DNA from: an uncultured Bryobacterales bacterium
GTDB taxonomy: Bacteria > Acidobacteriota > Terriglobia > Bryobacterales > UBA6623
Assembly: GCA_951813065.1 (NCBI GenBank)
Contig: CATOTH010000005.1
Location: 372,001-436,000 of the forward strand
Direction of reading: 5' to 3'
DNA: 64,000 nucleotides
Within the stretch, counting starts at the first letter, position 1. Each line of letters starts with the position of its first letter. Below are positions 52,299 to 61,581 of the stretch, piece after piece. The translations under genes were made by a program, and so were the position numbers. The notes below the pieces were generated by a model, which saw only the letters and a program-made list of their open reading frames with translations, searched no databases and was not told the origin of the DNA.

Positions 52299-53780
52299 TC
52301 AGGCGTCTTCAGTGGGGGTCGGGCCATAGTGTTGAGTGAGCGTGTCGACAGCGTGCCCGGCGAGCGCGATTTGAATGGCGACGAGAGGATTGTAGCCGAG
52401 CGCGGCCATCGACTGCAGGTAGCTGGAGATGCGGGCATAGGCCTCGCCGTAGGCTTGCGTTCGAAAGCAGCCCGAGACTTTGATCTTCACCTTAGCCATG
52501 CGCAGTCCGCGCTCTCCGGCATTGTTGGTGAAACTCACCTTCGGATCGTGTAGGAAGCGCAGCACGGAGGCCTCGTGCTTGGCGAGCCGCTCGTGCAGGT
52601 TGTGGGCATCGGATTTGGCAAGCCGCCCGCGTTGGCCCTTGGTGCGCGGCGGGATCGCGGGCAATTCCTTGGCACCTTGGGTCAGGATGGTGCGGTAGCG
52701 CTTGCGCAAGGCCTTGCAGGCGGCTGCGCTCAAGACCTTGGCCTGGCTGCGATTGACTTTGTGGCAGGCCTCTTGCAGCAGGGCTTTCAGCAGGCGCGCC
52801 CAGCGGTACTTGTTGGACTCGACAACGAAGGTCAGTTCGCGGACCAAATGCGCATTGCATAGAGCGTGCGTGCATTGCTCGTAGCTGAGGTACGAGGCCC
52901 AGCAGTCGTGCACCAAGGTGCCGCGAAAGCGGGGGATCAGGCCGATCGCCTCGATCGCTGCCTTGCCGCGCCGGCGATGCAGGAACTTGACCGTCAGCGA
53001 CCCATCGGTGAGGATATGCAGCCAATGGTTCTTGCCGTCCACGCGCAGGCCGGTTTCGTCGGCATGCAAGGCCGGCGAGGCCAGCAGGTGGGCGCTGGCG
53101 GCGGCTTCCCAAGCTTGCAGGGACTCATGTAGGCGGCGGATGTAGCCCAGGCAGGTGGCCTCGGACAAGCGCAGGCCGGAGACCGCCTTGACCAGCTCGA
53201 CGGTGCGCCGCAGGGAGAGCATATGGGCCACCAACAGGTTGATGATGAAAGCCTGCAAGCCGCTGCCATACTGCACCGGCCCGGGCATGTTGGCGGGGAA
53301 GGCTGCCTTGCTGCGGGCCTGGCAGTCGGGGCATTGCTTGACCTCGGCCTCGACACGCTGCTCGATGACCTGAAACACGATGTCGTACAGGATGCGGCGT
53401 TCCCGGTGCAGCGCAGCGACAGCCGACAGATCGCCGCCACAGCTGTCGCAGGCCTCGACGGTGAGCGTTTCCTCAAGGGTGACTTTCTGCAGATTGGGGC
53501 TGGTCAGCTCGTTGGGCTTGGCTGGCTTGCGGCCCGGCTTGGCGCGCTGCGCGGTGGCGTCCTCCGCGTCCATCTGCGAGGGCGGAAGGCTGGAGTTGCG
53601 GCTGGTCTTGCGGGTGGTCTTTTCGAGCAAGACCGCCAGCAGCAGGGTCAGCAAGGGCATCAGGACGCGGAACACGGCGTCGGCTTCGGGCGACACTTTG
53701 CCGCTCTTGCGCAGATCCTCGATCTGCTCCTTGGCGGCCTGCAGTTCCTCGCGCAGGTACTGGTCGTTGACGGTCGGCAT
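52299..53780 (-). CDS. tnpC: IS66-family transposase
   Basis: The 493-residue protein starts at the ATG at 53780, whose A is shared with the stop of the methylase gene (TGATG). It has an N-terminal leucine-zipper-like helix, a proline/Lys-rich stretch (TSRNSSLPPSQMD), a zinc-finger with CDSCGG and CPDCQ pairs, and the DDE core. The core shows ASPALHADETGLRVDGKNHWLH (first Asp), LVHDCWASYLSYEQCTHALCNAHLVREL (second Asp) and SFTNNAGERGLRMAKVKIKVSGCFR (Glu). It ends near the SYLQSMAALGYNPLVAIQIAL tail region common in IS66. All domains look intact, so the element could be active. Confidence 0.95.
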   Translation of the reverse strand: MPTVNDQYLREELQAAKEQIEDLRKSGKVSPEADAVFRVLMPLLTLLLAVLLEKTTRKTSRNSSLPPSQMDAEDATAQRAKPGRKPAKPNELTSPNLQKVTLEETLTVEACDSCGGDLSAVAALHRERRILYDIVFQVIEQRVEAEVKQCPDCQARSKAAFPANMPGPVQYGSGLQAFIINLLVAHMLSLRRTVELVKAVSGLRLSEATCLGYIRRLHESLQAWEAAASAHLLASPALHADETGLRVDGKNHWLHILTDGSLTVKFLHRRRGKAAIEAIGLIPRFRGTLVHDCWASYLSYEQCTHALCNAHLVRELTFVVESNKYRWARLLKALLQEACHKVNRSQAKVLSAAACKALRKRYRTILTQGAKELPAIPPRTKGQRGRLAKSDAHNLHERLAKHEASVLRFLHDPKVSFTNNAGERGLRMAKVKIKVSGCFRTQAYGEAYARISSYLQSMAALGYNPLVAIQIALAGHAVDTLTQHYGPTPTEDA

Positions 53781-54457
53781 CACTCGGCCTCGACCGCCAG
53801 CAGGGCGGCCAGCACCGCCAGCCGCTCGCCCGGCGGCATGGCCGCATAGCGCTTGCCCCAGCTGGCGGCCTTGCGCTGGATGCACTGGCGCTGCGTGAAG
53901 TTCTGGCCGGCATAGCGGTGCCAGTGCACGTGGCGCCCCGGCGCGAAGTTGCACCAGACCTTCTCGGTCACCACCCCGGCCTGGTTCATCACCTGCAGCG
54001 ACAGGCTGTGCCAGTCCGGCAGGGCCCGCTCGTAGAGCTCGCAGGGGTAGCCGGAGAGCATCACCGCGCAGGGCAGGCTCTTGAGCAACGCCAGCAGTGC
54101 TTCGTGATCGGCCTGCGTGTAGTCGTAGCGGTAGCGACGCTGCGACTTGCGCGTGCGCTGCAGATAGGGCGGGTCGGAGTAGACCAGCTCGTCGCCGGCA
54201 AACGGGAACTCGGACAGGAAGCGGTGGCAGCAGCCGTGCACCAGTTCCACCTCGTAGGGGCCGCGAAACGCCCGGATCGAGCGGGCGTTGCGATCGATGC
54301 CAATGTTGCGCAGGGCGGGCGGCTTGCGCTGCATGATCGCGCCGCCGCCGAGATGCGTCTCAATATAGGTGGCATGCGGCGGCATGGCCGCGATCAGCGC
54401 TTGGCACAGACCCGAGGTCGCCTTCGATCCGTACCATGCACCCATCGCCGCGGCCAC
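53780..54457 (-). CDS. D12-class DNA adenine methylase carried by the IS66-type element
   Basis: The 225-residue protein has the N6-adenine methylase motif DPPY in YSDPPYLQRTRKSQ (95-98) and a SAM-binding motif I variant YIETHLGGGAIM near residue 31, close to the EPFAGGGA of Dam-like enzymes. GSKATSGLCQALIAAMP near the start is like the GxK...L...I...P opening of D12 methylases. The order motif I then DPPY fits the alpha class. It lies within the terminal repeats and is the promoter-proximal gene, directly coupled to the transposase. It may modify the host or element DNA to control transposition. Confidence 0.88.
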   Translation of the reverse strand: MAAAMGAWYGSKATSGLCQALIAAMPPHATYIETHLGGGAIMQRKPPALRNIGIDRNARSIRAFRGPYEVELVHGCCHRFLSEFPFAGDELVYSDPPYLQRTRKSQRRYRYDYTQADHEALLALLKSLPCAVMLSGYPCELYERALPDWHSLSLQVMNQAGVVTEKVWCNFAPGRHVHWHRYAGQNFTQRQCIQRKAASWGKRYAAMPPGERLAVLAALLAVEAE

Positions 54458-54647
54458 TCCAGAAGGAGTCCTTACTCAGCAGCATAGGCGCTCCCAGCGC
54501 GGTTGTCAAGCGGACCATCCGCTGGGTCTGAAATACCGCTGATCGCCGGTCAGGACGGTTCCCGACACGAACCACAGTTCGCAACCTGGCCGGACCCAAG
54601 CGCAAGCATTGATCCGCGTGCCGTCAGGCGAAAAGACAAGTAATCAA

Positions 54648-54667
54648 GAAGGGGCCTGAGCAGTTAC
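54648..54667 (-). repeat. Right terminal inverted repeat of the IS66-type element
   Basis: Reverse complement of the left repeat over 20 bp, beginning with GTAA at the outer end. Confidence 0.92.
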
Positions 54668-54675
54668 CAAACTCA
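54668..54675. repeat. 8-bp target-site duplication, right copy (CAAACTCA)
   Basis: Matches 52097-52104 exactly. The following ATGACTAA restores the original end of the brnA-like gene. Confidence 0.93.
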
Positions 54676-55005
54676 ATGACTAAATTGGTGCCGGCCTATT
54701 GAACGGGCATTCGGACATGAGCGCTATCGCGCACGGTTAGGACTGGTGCGTCGATTGATCGGGGCTACTGGCAGCCTGACGATTCGATGGCGAAGGAAAC
54801 GCGGCACGCGGATGACGTGCCAATGTGACTATTCGTGCGCCGCCCTACTGGAGCAGTCTTCCGCAGCTCTTTGAGCATCCCCTCCAAGCCAACCTCTTCT
54901 TTCACTCAAGCAAAGCGAATCATCCGAGCCGCCTTGGTTGACCTGTCCCAACCGGTCCTTCGGCGGCTGCGCTAGGCTGAACGGACCGGCATCCAGAGGC
55001 TCGAG
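54676..55005. other. 330 bp without a recognisable gene
   Basis: After the restored brnA stop codon, no frame or repeat stands out before the membrane-protein gene. Confidence 0.45.
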
Positions 55006-55716
55006 TTGAATCGAACTGATAGTGAAGACCTTGAAAGCGTCGGGGGCGCTGCCTCAAATCGGGAATTCAACCGTGACCCAGCCAATGAACCCGACGCAAC
55101 TGATTGCGCCGGTCAGGCGGGCGCAACGACTGGCACTACACCGCCGAAGGCAAGTCGACCTGGTCCCCGGAACCGCTCCGCCTGGGGCCGGCTCCTCGGG
55201 ACATTCCAGTGCGAACCGGGAGTGTTCGAGGAGATTGCGGAGGATCCAGGCGCAACCCGCCAGGCCCTGTCGGTGGTCGTGATCGCGCTCCTTGCGGCAA
55301 CGGCAGGACGGGCCGCCGACATCGATTGGGATTCCTGGCAGGCGCTGCCAATGCTCCTGCTCTTCACCATATCCGGGTTCGCCGCGTGGCCGATCGGTGC
55401 CGCCATCTGCAGCGTTATGTCGCGATGGTTCTCGGTGGATTCCCCAAGATTCTCGTTCTGGCTCCGGGCCGTGGGCTTTGTCCAGGCTCCGCTTGCCTTC
55501 GGCGTGATTCCGGTCGCTGGATCCTTAGTGGGTTGGGTCTACTGCCTGGTGCTGCAGGTCGTCGCAGTGAAGAGACTGGCACGAGTCTCAACTGGGATTG
55601 CGATCCTTGTGGGTCTGGTCGCCTTTCTCGGGCCCGGACTCTTCGCTGCCTTGGTGTCTGCGTTCGCCATCTCGTTCATTGCGCTGGTTACGAGTGTGTT
55701 AAACCTGCCGCACTGA
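55006..55716 (+). CDS. YIP1-family-like membrane protein
   Basis: The 236-residue protein starts at a TTG at 55006 and has a 60-residue polar N-terminus followed by about five membrane helices. WGRLLGTFQCEPGVFEEIAEDPGATRQALSVV is like the 'p..f...i..dp......l.vv' entry of YIP1-domain proteins, and SMSRWF-type SVMSRWFSVDSPRFSFWLRAVGFVQAP matches the middle of that domain. The molecular role of bacterial YIP1 proteins is not known. An internal start later in the polar region is possible. Confidence 0.72.
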   Translation: MNRTDSEDLESVGGAASNREFNRDPANEPDATDCAGQAGATTGTTPPKASRPGPRNRSAWGRLLGTFQCEPGVFEEIAEDPGATRQALSVVVIALLAATAGRAADIDWDSWQALPMLLLFTISGFAAWPIGAAICSVMSRWFSVDSPRFSFWLRAVGFVQAPLAFGVIPVAGSLVGWVYCLVLQVVAVKRLARVSTGIAILVGLVAFLGPGLFAALVSAFAISFIALVTSVLNLPH

Positions 55717-56017
55717 CCTTGCGAGCTGACGAATCGAATAGGGCAGCAATTGGCTTCTGCCGGAGCGGCGCCGGATTCCGAGCGCCACGCTCGGTTGGCC
55801 GGCTACCTTCCCGAAGGTGCTCGAAACGATACGATCACCTCGCAAGGAGAGTCAATGGTTCGGCGCAAGCAAGAGTGGCCGCCCGCCTTGTGAGTGTAGA
55901 CCTCCGAGCCGTGGCCGAAGCGGCGGGACGAATAGAACATCGATTCGAGTCATCGTAAGCTCCGGCGGGCAGGAGCCGACGGACTGCGAGGAGAGGTGAG
56001 CCGGGGACAAGCAACAG
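55717..56017. other. 301 bp without a recognisable gene
   Basis: Convergent intergenic region between the YIP1-like gene and a lipoprotein gene. I see no strong terminator hairpin. Confidence 0.45.
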
Positions 56018-56494
56018 CTACTCAGGCCGTTTGATGTGCCCAAACAGATTCCCGCCGTACTTGCCTCCCGACCACATCCCGGCATAGGAATCGCGATAGA
56101 AAAGCACTCGGGCGGTATACGACCCGAGTCCGGGAAGGCCAAGGTCGGTCAAGCTCACCATCGGCGTGTCGCCAGCCCAAAGCAGCTTGACCGGGACCGG
56201 AAGCGTGACGTCGCGCTCCCCGTACTGGATGCGGGCGTGGAATGTCCAGATATCGCCAGCCCGCTTGACGACCTTTTCGATCTCATAGCGCTCGCTCCGC
56301 AACCTCAGACCTTCCTCGCCGTCAGCTGGCGCGCTCGGCTCCCCACCCTGCCGAACCAGCGTGAAGTGACCGTCCAAGACGGCACCGCGCATCGAATCCT
56401 CGAATGCCTTCTCACGTGCTTGCTGCTCATCAGGGGTGGCCGTGTCCGCCGAACAGCCCAGCAACACGAGGGGGAGAAGAATCGCGAATCGCAC
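56018..56494 (-). CDS. Small lipoprotein of unknown function
   Basis: Starting at the GTG at 56494, the 158-residue protein has a compact lipoprotein signal MRFAILLPLVLLGC with lipidated Cys14. The mature part contains EKAFEDSMRGAVLDGHFTLV, RYEIEKVVKRAGDIWTFHARI and VSLTDLGLPGLGSYTARVLFY. These resemble proteins annotated only as hypothetical in Acidobacteriota and related bacteria. A longer frame to 56566 would bury the signal peptide. Standing alone; function unknown. Confidence 0.72.
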   Translation of the reverse strand: MRFAILLPLVLLGCSADTATPDEQQAREKAFEDSMRGAVLDGHFTLVRQGGEPSAPADGEEGLRLRSERYEIEKVVKRAGDIWTFHARIQYGERDVTLPVPVKLLWAGDTPMVSLTDLGLPGLGSYTARVLFYRDSYAGMWSGGKYGGNLFGHIKRPE

Positions 56495-56771
56495 GACACC
56501 TACTGTAGTGGAATCAACCCGGGCGAATCCAGCGAGGCTGGGGCTAACGGCCTCGTGGAATGCCACTGCGGAGCGCGCTCCGGGGCAGGTTGCAAGTTTC
56601 CGCCCAACGCATGCCCAAGGCCAATTCCTTGATACCTGACTCTAGGAGCATCCACTCGCGTGCCGAGTTCTAGGCACGAGCGTCCGGAATCCTCCCGCTC
56701 AATCGCATCCAGACCTCGAATTCCTGAATGCCAATGCGTTACTATTCAATTGGCGTCACTCGGAGACAGGA

Positions 56772-58052
56772 ATGACTGGAATCCCTTACCACGACCGTCG
56801 GCAGTTCCTTAAGGGCACGAGCTATGCCTTGGCGCTTCCGCTGCTGCCATCGTTGCCGGGCGCCCTTCGCGCCGCGCCGACAAGTCCGGCTGCCAAAGCG
56901 AAGCGCCTAGTCTGCGTGGGCACGCAACTCGGTTTCTACAAGCCGGAATTCTTCGCGAGTAATGAGAAGGCGAGATTGATAAGGCCGGTGGAGGATGCAG
57001 GCCTGGCCGGCGCTTTCACCACGATTTCGGGCCTGGATCACAAGGGACCGACCGGAAACGGCCACCAGCTGGTCTACACGCTGTACACCGGACATGTCGT
57101 TCCCAGCGTTTCACTCGACCAATTCGTCGCGCCAACCCTCGGAGGCGACACACGATACGAGTCGCTGCAGCTGTGCTGCGGAGAGGCTCAGGCAAAGGCT
57201 TCGCTGTCGTTCACGCCATCAGGTGTCCCAATTCCCGTGACGTTGCGCCCCAGCGCATTGTTCGCCCGAGTGTTCGGTGCCGGCTCCCTGGAACTGCAGC
57301 GACAGACCTACCTGATCGAGTCTGGAAGGAGCTTGCTGGACGACCTGACCGGGGAGGCGGGAATCGTCAGCGGGCGCGCTAACGCCGAGGACCGGCGGAA
57401 GCTCGACGAGTACTTCACATCCATTCGGGCCGTGGAAGGCAGGCTGGTGCGCCGCCGAGACTGGCTGGACAAGCCATACCCGACGCCACCAGAGGCCCTG
57501 GAACTTCCCGAAGAGGAAAACGTCGATGGATCGTTCCTGCTCGACAACGAAGACTTGATGTGGGACCTGATGGCCCTGGCCATCAAGAACGACTCCACGC
57601 GGGTCATCTCGTTGACGATTCCGATTACCGATCGGGCGCTGTTCATTGACGGTCGGTTCATGAGCGAGGGATATCACCGCCTCTCCCACCATGGGAAGAA
57701 GGAGGAAAAGATCGACGGGCTGCTGACAATCGAGGAACGCCACATGATGGGAGCGGCCCGATTCCTGAAGGCCCTGCACGACACGCCGGATGTTGATGGC
57801 GGAACACTGCTGGACTCGACCATCACCCTGATCGGCAGCGCCATGGGAGATGCGGCCGCCCACCGGCGCACGAACTACCCGTTGTTCGTCGCCGGCGGAG
57901 GCTTCAAGCACAAGCGGCACCTGTCATGCGGAGATGGGCCGGTCACGAACACGATGGCCTGCGATCTCTATGTCACTGTGCTGCAGCAACTTGGCTTCGA
58001 CGTGGGCAAGTTCAGCACGAGCGAATCCGACCTCAACAGCGTCCTCACATGA
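56772..58052 (+). CDS. DUF1552 protein (Tat-exported)
   Basis: The 426-residue protein has a twin-arginine signal DRRQFLKGTSYALALPLLPSL. The mature part follows DUF1552: KRLVCVGTQLGFYKPEFF, TTISGLDH, GNGHQLVYTLYTG and SLDQFVAPTLG, with DSTITLIGSAMGDAAAHRRTNYPLFVAGGG at the end. The family always travels with DUF1592-type cytochrome proteins, here the next gene, which starts within this gene's stop (ATGA). The function is unknown; a role in the breakdown of organic matter in the periplasm is often supposed. Confidence 0.93.
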   Translation: MTGIPYHDRRQFLKGTSYALALPLLPSLPGALRAAPTSPAAKAKRLVCVGTQLGFYKPEFFASNEKARLIRPVEDAGLAGAFTTISGLDHKGPTGNGHQLVYTLYTGHVVPSVSLDQFVAPTLGGDTRYESLQLCCGEAQAKASLSFTPSGVPIPVTLRPSALFARVFGAGSLELQRQTYLIESGRSLLDDLTGEAGIVSGRANAEDRRKLDEYFTSIRAVEGRLVRRRDWLDKPYPTPPEALELPEEENVDGSFLLDNEDLMWDLMALAIKNDSTRVISLTIPITDRALFIDGRFMSEGYHRLSHHGKKEEKIDGLLTIEERHMMGAARFLKALHDTPDVDGGTLLDSTITLIGSAMGDAAAHRRTNYPLFVAGGGFKHKRHLSCGDGPVTNTMACDLYVTVLQQLGFDVGKFSTSESDLNSVLT

Positions 58053-60514
58053 GGGTGGCGGGCAGGATCCGGCTCACAGCTGGCGTGGCTGTCCTTGCAG
58101 CGGGGCTCCCTGCGAACGCCGTGGACCCCTTCCGCACGGAGTTCACGGCCAAGTTCTGCGCCACGTGTCACGGCGGAGAGGACCCGCAGGGCGGGTTCAG
58201 GGCCGACATCGGTCCGCACCAAGCCACCGATGCGAAATCGCGCCGCCAATGGAAGATCGCGGGCGAGTACGTCTCGAAAGGGGTCATGCCTCCGGTGGGC
58301 GCCGCGCAGCCGTCGCAGGCCAGGCGGGAGCGGTTCTATGACAGTGTTTTCGACGGACTGGCTGAGGCGGAGAGCACCCACTCGGGCAATGCCGTCGTAC
58401 GCCGCCTGAACCGGATCGAATATCTCAACACATTGCGGGACCTGTTCCAGATCCGGGAAATCCGGCTACCGGTGACGTTCCCCGACGACAGCCCCGGCCA
58501 GCGATTCGACACGATGGCGGAGGACACGTACCTGACGCCGGGCCATCTGGATGCGTTTCACGAGGTCGCTATCGACATCGCAGACCGCATGGTGCCCCTC
58601 CCAAGCGTGCAGCCACGGCACGTCGAGGCGGAGCGACAGTCGATCGGCTCGGATCCGTCAAGGACGCCAAGGCACTGGGTCAGGGAGGGAGACGACTCGG
58701 GACTCTACTTCACCGGAATCAACATCGCCGGATGGTCCGGCGGCCTGTGGGTCAAGGCGTTCGTGGCCCATGCCTCTGGCATCTACCGTGTTCGCCTCAA
58801 GGTCAGTGCCGAAGCCGAGACGGGAGCGGACGGCAAGCCCCTGCGCCTTGGCTTCTACGCATTCAATCCCGCTGACTACGACTTGCCGAAACGCGCGCTA
58901 CGGATTGACTTGCCTCGGGTGGGATTCGTTGAGGTCACCAATCGTGAGCCCGGGATCGTGGAGACGGACATCCTTCTCGAGAAAGGCGAGACGGTCCACT
59001 TCTACTGCGAGAACCGCTTGCGGCGGGAGTACCCGACCGCCCTTGTTCGCGAGCCGGGCTATGTAGACGGCCTGCGGAGGCTGCTGGCCGCCTATCTGGA
59101 CGAGGCCCGAGCCTCGCCCGAACCGACTATCCGATTCGAGCGGGTGGAGATCACGGGCCCGGTCGGCCCGTTGCCCAGGCAGGTGCAATTCCTCGGAGAC
59201 GGCAAGCCCACGCGGGACCGGGCCTACATCGAGTCGATTCTCCTGCCCGTGGCAGAGCGCGCCTTCCGCCGGCCCCTGACGGACGGAGAGAGCGACAATC
59301 TGATCTCGAGCGTCCTGGACCATCTGGAGAGTTCCGGATCCGCAGCCTACGGCATTCACTACGGCATCCGCAGAATCCTGCTGTCACCGCAATTTCTCTA
59401 CCGCGAAACCGGCAACGGCGATCTAGGCGACTACGGACTCGCGAGCCGCCTCTCGTACTTCCTGTGGAGCAGCATGCCGGACTCCGACTTGCTGCAGGCC
59501 GCCGGCAGGGGGCAGCTGTCGGAAGACGGTCATGTCTCCGCCCAGGTCCGGCGCATGGTGCGGGACCCGAAAGCGCAGCAGTTCGTTCGGCACTTCTCCG
59601 GCCAGTGGCTGGGGGGACGCAAAGCGGCTTCGGTCATGGTGTGCGACGTTCGCCATGTCTGGAGCGAGCTGATCCGCCACGGAATCGTGCGATCGACGGA
59701 GATGTTCTTCAACGAGATTCTCCAGGACAATCGCTCGATTCGAGATTTCATCGACTCGGACTTCACGTATGCGAACGAGCCGATGCGGATCGCCTGGGGG
59801 ATTCCCGGCAGCGAGGTCGGCTTGCGCCTGCTGGAAGCCGACCAAAGACAAAGCCTTCTTTGGCCGGAGCCCCAGCGACTGGACCTGACGGCGCTCGGAC
59901 CGGAAGTGCCAACTCACGTGGGCACGAGAGGTGGAGTGCTTGGACTGTCCGCAGTCTTTGCCGCCACCGGCGATGGCGTGGAGTCCTCGCCGATCCTGCG
60001 TGGGGTCTGGGTGCTGGAGAACCTCTTCGGAACACCTCCGCCACCTCCGCCGAGCGATGTCCCCGCCTTGGTCTCGGACGTCTCGCAAGCAAAGACGGTG
60101 CGCGAGCTTCTAGCGGCCCACCAGAGTGTCGAGTCCTGCGCGGTATGCCATGCGGAGATCGACCCGATCGGCTTGGCCCTGGAGAATTATGACGCGGTCG
60201 GAGGATGGCGGACCGAGTACTACCAGGAAGATGACTCAAGTGCACCCGCGAGGCCGGTTGAGACGGCCGGCGAGATGCCGGACGGAACGCGGCTCGGGAG
60301 CGCGCAAGACATCAAGGACTATCTCATGGAGCGGCCTGACCAATTCACCCGAACGCTCGCGACGCTCCTGCTCGAATACGGAACCGGTCGGGAACTGACC
60401 TCGACGGACGAGCTGGCCATAGACGAAATTGTGGCCGCCGAGCCGACAGGCGGGTACGGCTTCCAAGATCTGATTGCGCGGTTGGTCGCCAGCGAAGCGT
60501 TCTCGCAGAAGTAG
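58049..60514 (+). CDS. DUF1592/DUF1588/DUF1587/DUF1585 cytochrome-like protein
   Basis: The 821-residue protein starts at the ATG at 58049. A signal peptide (LTAGVAVLAAGLPANA) is followed by a heme site CATCH in FCATCHGGEDPQGG. RRLNRIEYLNTLRDLF marks DUF1587. A carbohydrate-binding-like insertion follows, then AFRRPLTDGE...IRRILLSPQFLYR (DUF1592), RGGVLGLSAVFAATGDGVESSPILRGVWVLENLFGTPPPPPPSDVP (DUF1588) with CAVCHAEIDPIGLALENYD, and the DUF1585 end LATLLLEYGTGREL. The second CxxCH may bind another heme. It is translationally coupled to the DUF1552 gene. Confidence 0.93.
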   Translation: MRVAGRIRLTAGVAVLAAGLPANAVDPFRTEFTAKFCATCHGGEDPQGGFRADIGPHQATDAKSRRQWKIAGEYVSKGVMPPVGAAQPSQARRERFYDSVFDGLAEAESTHSGNAVVRRLNRIEYLNTLRDLFQIREIRLPVTFPDDSPGQRFDTMAEDTYLTPGHLDAFHEVAIDIADRMVPLPSVQPRHVEAERQSIGSDPSRTPRHWVREGDDSGLYFTGINIAGWSGGLWVKAFVAHASGIYRVRLKVSAEAETGADGKPLRLGFYAFNPADYDLPKRALRIDLPRVGFVEVTNREPGIVETDILLEKGETVHFYCENRLRREYPTALVREPGYVDGLRRLLAAYLDEARASPEPTIRFERVEITGPVGPLPRQVQFLGDGKPTRDRAYIESILLPVAERAFRRPLTDGESDNLISSVLDHLESSGSAAYGIHYGIRRILLSPQFLYRETGNGDLGDYGLASRLSYFLWSSMPDSDLLQAAGRGQLSEDGHVSAQVRRMVRDPKAQQFVRHFSGQWLGGRKAASVMVCDVRHVWSELIRHGIVRSTEMFFNEILQDNRSIRDFIDSDFTYANEPMRIAWGIPGSEVGLRLLEADQRQSLLWPEPQRLDLTALGPEVPTHVGTRGGVLGLSAVFAATGDGVESSPILRGVWVLENLFGTPPPPPPSDVPALVSDVSQAKTVRELLAAHQSVESCAVCHAEIDPIGLALENYDAVGGWRTEYYQEDDSSAPARPVETAGEMPDGTRLGSAQDIKDYLMERPDQFTRTLATLLLEYGTGRELTSTDELAIDEIVAAEPTGGYGFQDLIARLVASEAFSQK

Positions 60515-60692
60515 CATGCCGTCCTGCGACGAAACTACCGGTTTCGAGTGGCGCAGTTTCAGACCGCACCATGCACGTTGTGCCGGGTCCATCGAGCCAC
60601 CTAGGACGGGATTGCGCGATGTTACACTGAGCCCGGCCTGGCGCCCTCCTTCGGATTGAATTAGCTCTGAGTGAGCCGAAGGACTGGTTCAC

Positions 60693-61292
60693 GTGTCGTT
60701 TCCCGAGCAACACCCCACTCGGACATCGCTGGACGCCTCAGTCGAGCGAATTGTCGATTGGACCGATAGGCTGCTCGTTGACCAAGCTGTTCTCGCCTGC
60801 GTGATTGGCACCTTGTTCGCGAGCAATCTAATCTCCCTGCTCGCTTGGGCCTCCCTCGATGTCGTGTCTCGGTTCACGGGTGTGTTTTGTAACGTCATCA
60901 TCGGAGTGGGCTTGATCGTGTTCTTGCCACTGCGCTTGGGACTTCAGCGCAAAGCCACAGACATAAGGCGGCTGGATCATCGATCCTGGACCGAGGGTGA
61001 GTTGATAGATCTCAATACGCTTTTGGCTCGCATTGAAACAGTCTCCCGGGTGCTGGGTGCAATCCTCCCGGCCGGAATCATTGGATCTCCCTGGCTACGG
61101 CTCTGGCTGCTATCTCTGTTTGACGAATTCAGCACGTTGAGACTTCTTGTCATTGTTACTGTGATGATTCTCATGTTCGCTGTCTTGGTCTATTCGAGCT
61201 ACGGGCATCCGACTCCGAAGGACCTTCGAGTGGAGGTTCAGGATTTGCTTCGGAACCATCGTGGAGTCCCCGCCATCTTGGTGGATCGTTGA
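60693..61292 (+). CDS. Membrane protein of unknown function
   Basis: The 199-residue protein has four predicted membrane helices: two close to the N-terminus (LACVIGTLFASNLISLLAWA and FCNVIIGVGLIVFLPL), then a soluble charged segment, then two more (LGAILPAGIIGSPWLRLWLL and LLVIVTVMILMFAVLVY). It ends in a soluble tail VEVQDLLRNHRGVPAILVDR. No known family seen. It starts at the GTG at 60693 and stands alone. Confidence 0.6.
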   Translation: MSFPEQHPTRTSLDASVERIVDWTDRLLVDQAVLACVIGTLFASNLISLLAWASLDVVSRFTGVFCNVIIGVGLIVFLPLRLGLQRKATDIRRLDHRSWTEGELIDLNTLLARIETVSRVLGAILPAGIIGSPWLRLWLLSLFDEFSTLRLLVIVTVMILMFAVLVYSSYGHPTPKDLRVEVQDLLRNHRGVPAILVDR

Positions 61293-61581
61293 TCTTCGCA
61301 GCGGATCAACCCAGGACTTGCCGTTGCTGCGCGCCAAGAAGTAGCGGGTCCTCCCGCACCGCGAGTATTCGACGATCGTGGACTGCAATGACTCGCCCGC
61401 GTCGTCTTCCAATCTCCGCCCACAAGAAGCGCACGGACCGGAGTAGGGCATAGCTGGTTGTAGGGTTGACGCCGAGACCAAGGAGAGCTTGGACGGTAGC
61501 GACTGGGATTCTACTGGCGGTCAAGAAGTCGCGATGCCACCTTCGAGCCCTTCCACTGGAACGACTCAGTCAACTTGTCCC

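Larger units (their letters stand above)
52105..54667. mobile_element. Complete IS66-family element (2,563 bp) with passenger DNA adenine methylase
   Basis: Both ends begin GTAACTGCTCAGGCCCC reading inwards, starting with GTAA as IS66 elements do. The exact match extends 20 bp, with weaker inverted similarity for over 100 bp. An 8-bp direct repeat CAAACTCA flanks it. Inside are only two genes, both on the minus strand: an adenine methylase and the IS66 transposase (tnpC). The accessory tnpA and tnpB of classical IS66 are missing, as in the ISBst12-type subgroup. It inserted into the last codons of a brnA-like gene. Confidence 0.93.
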
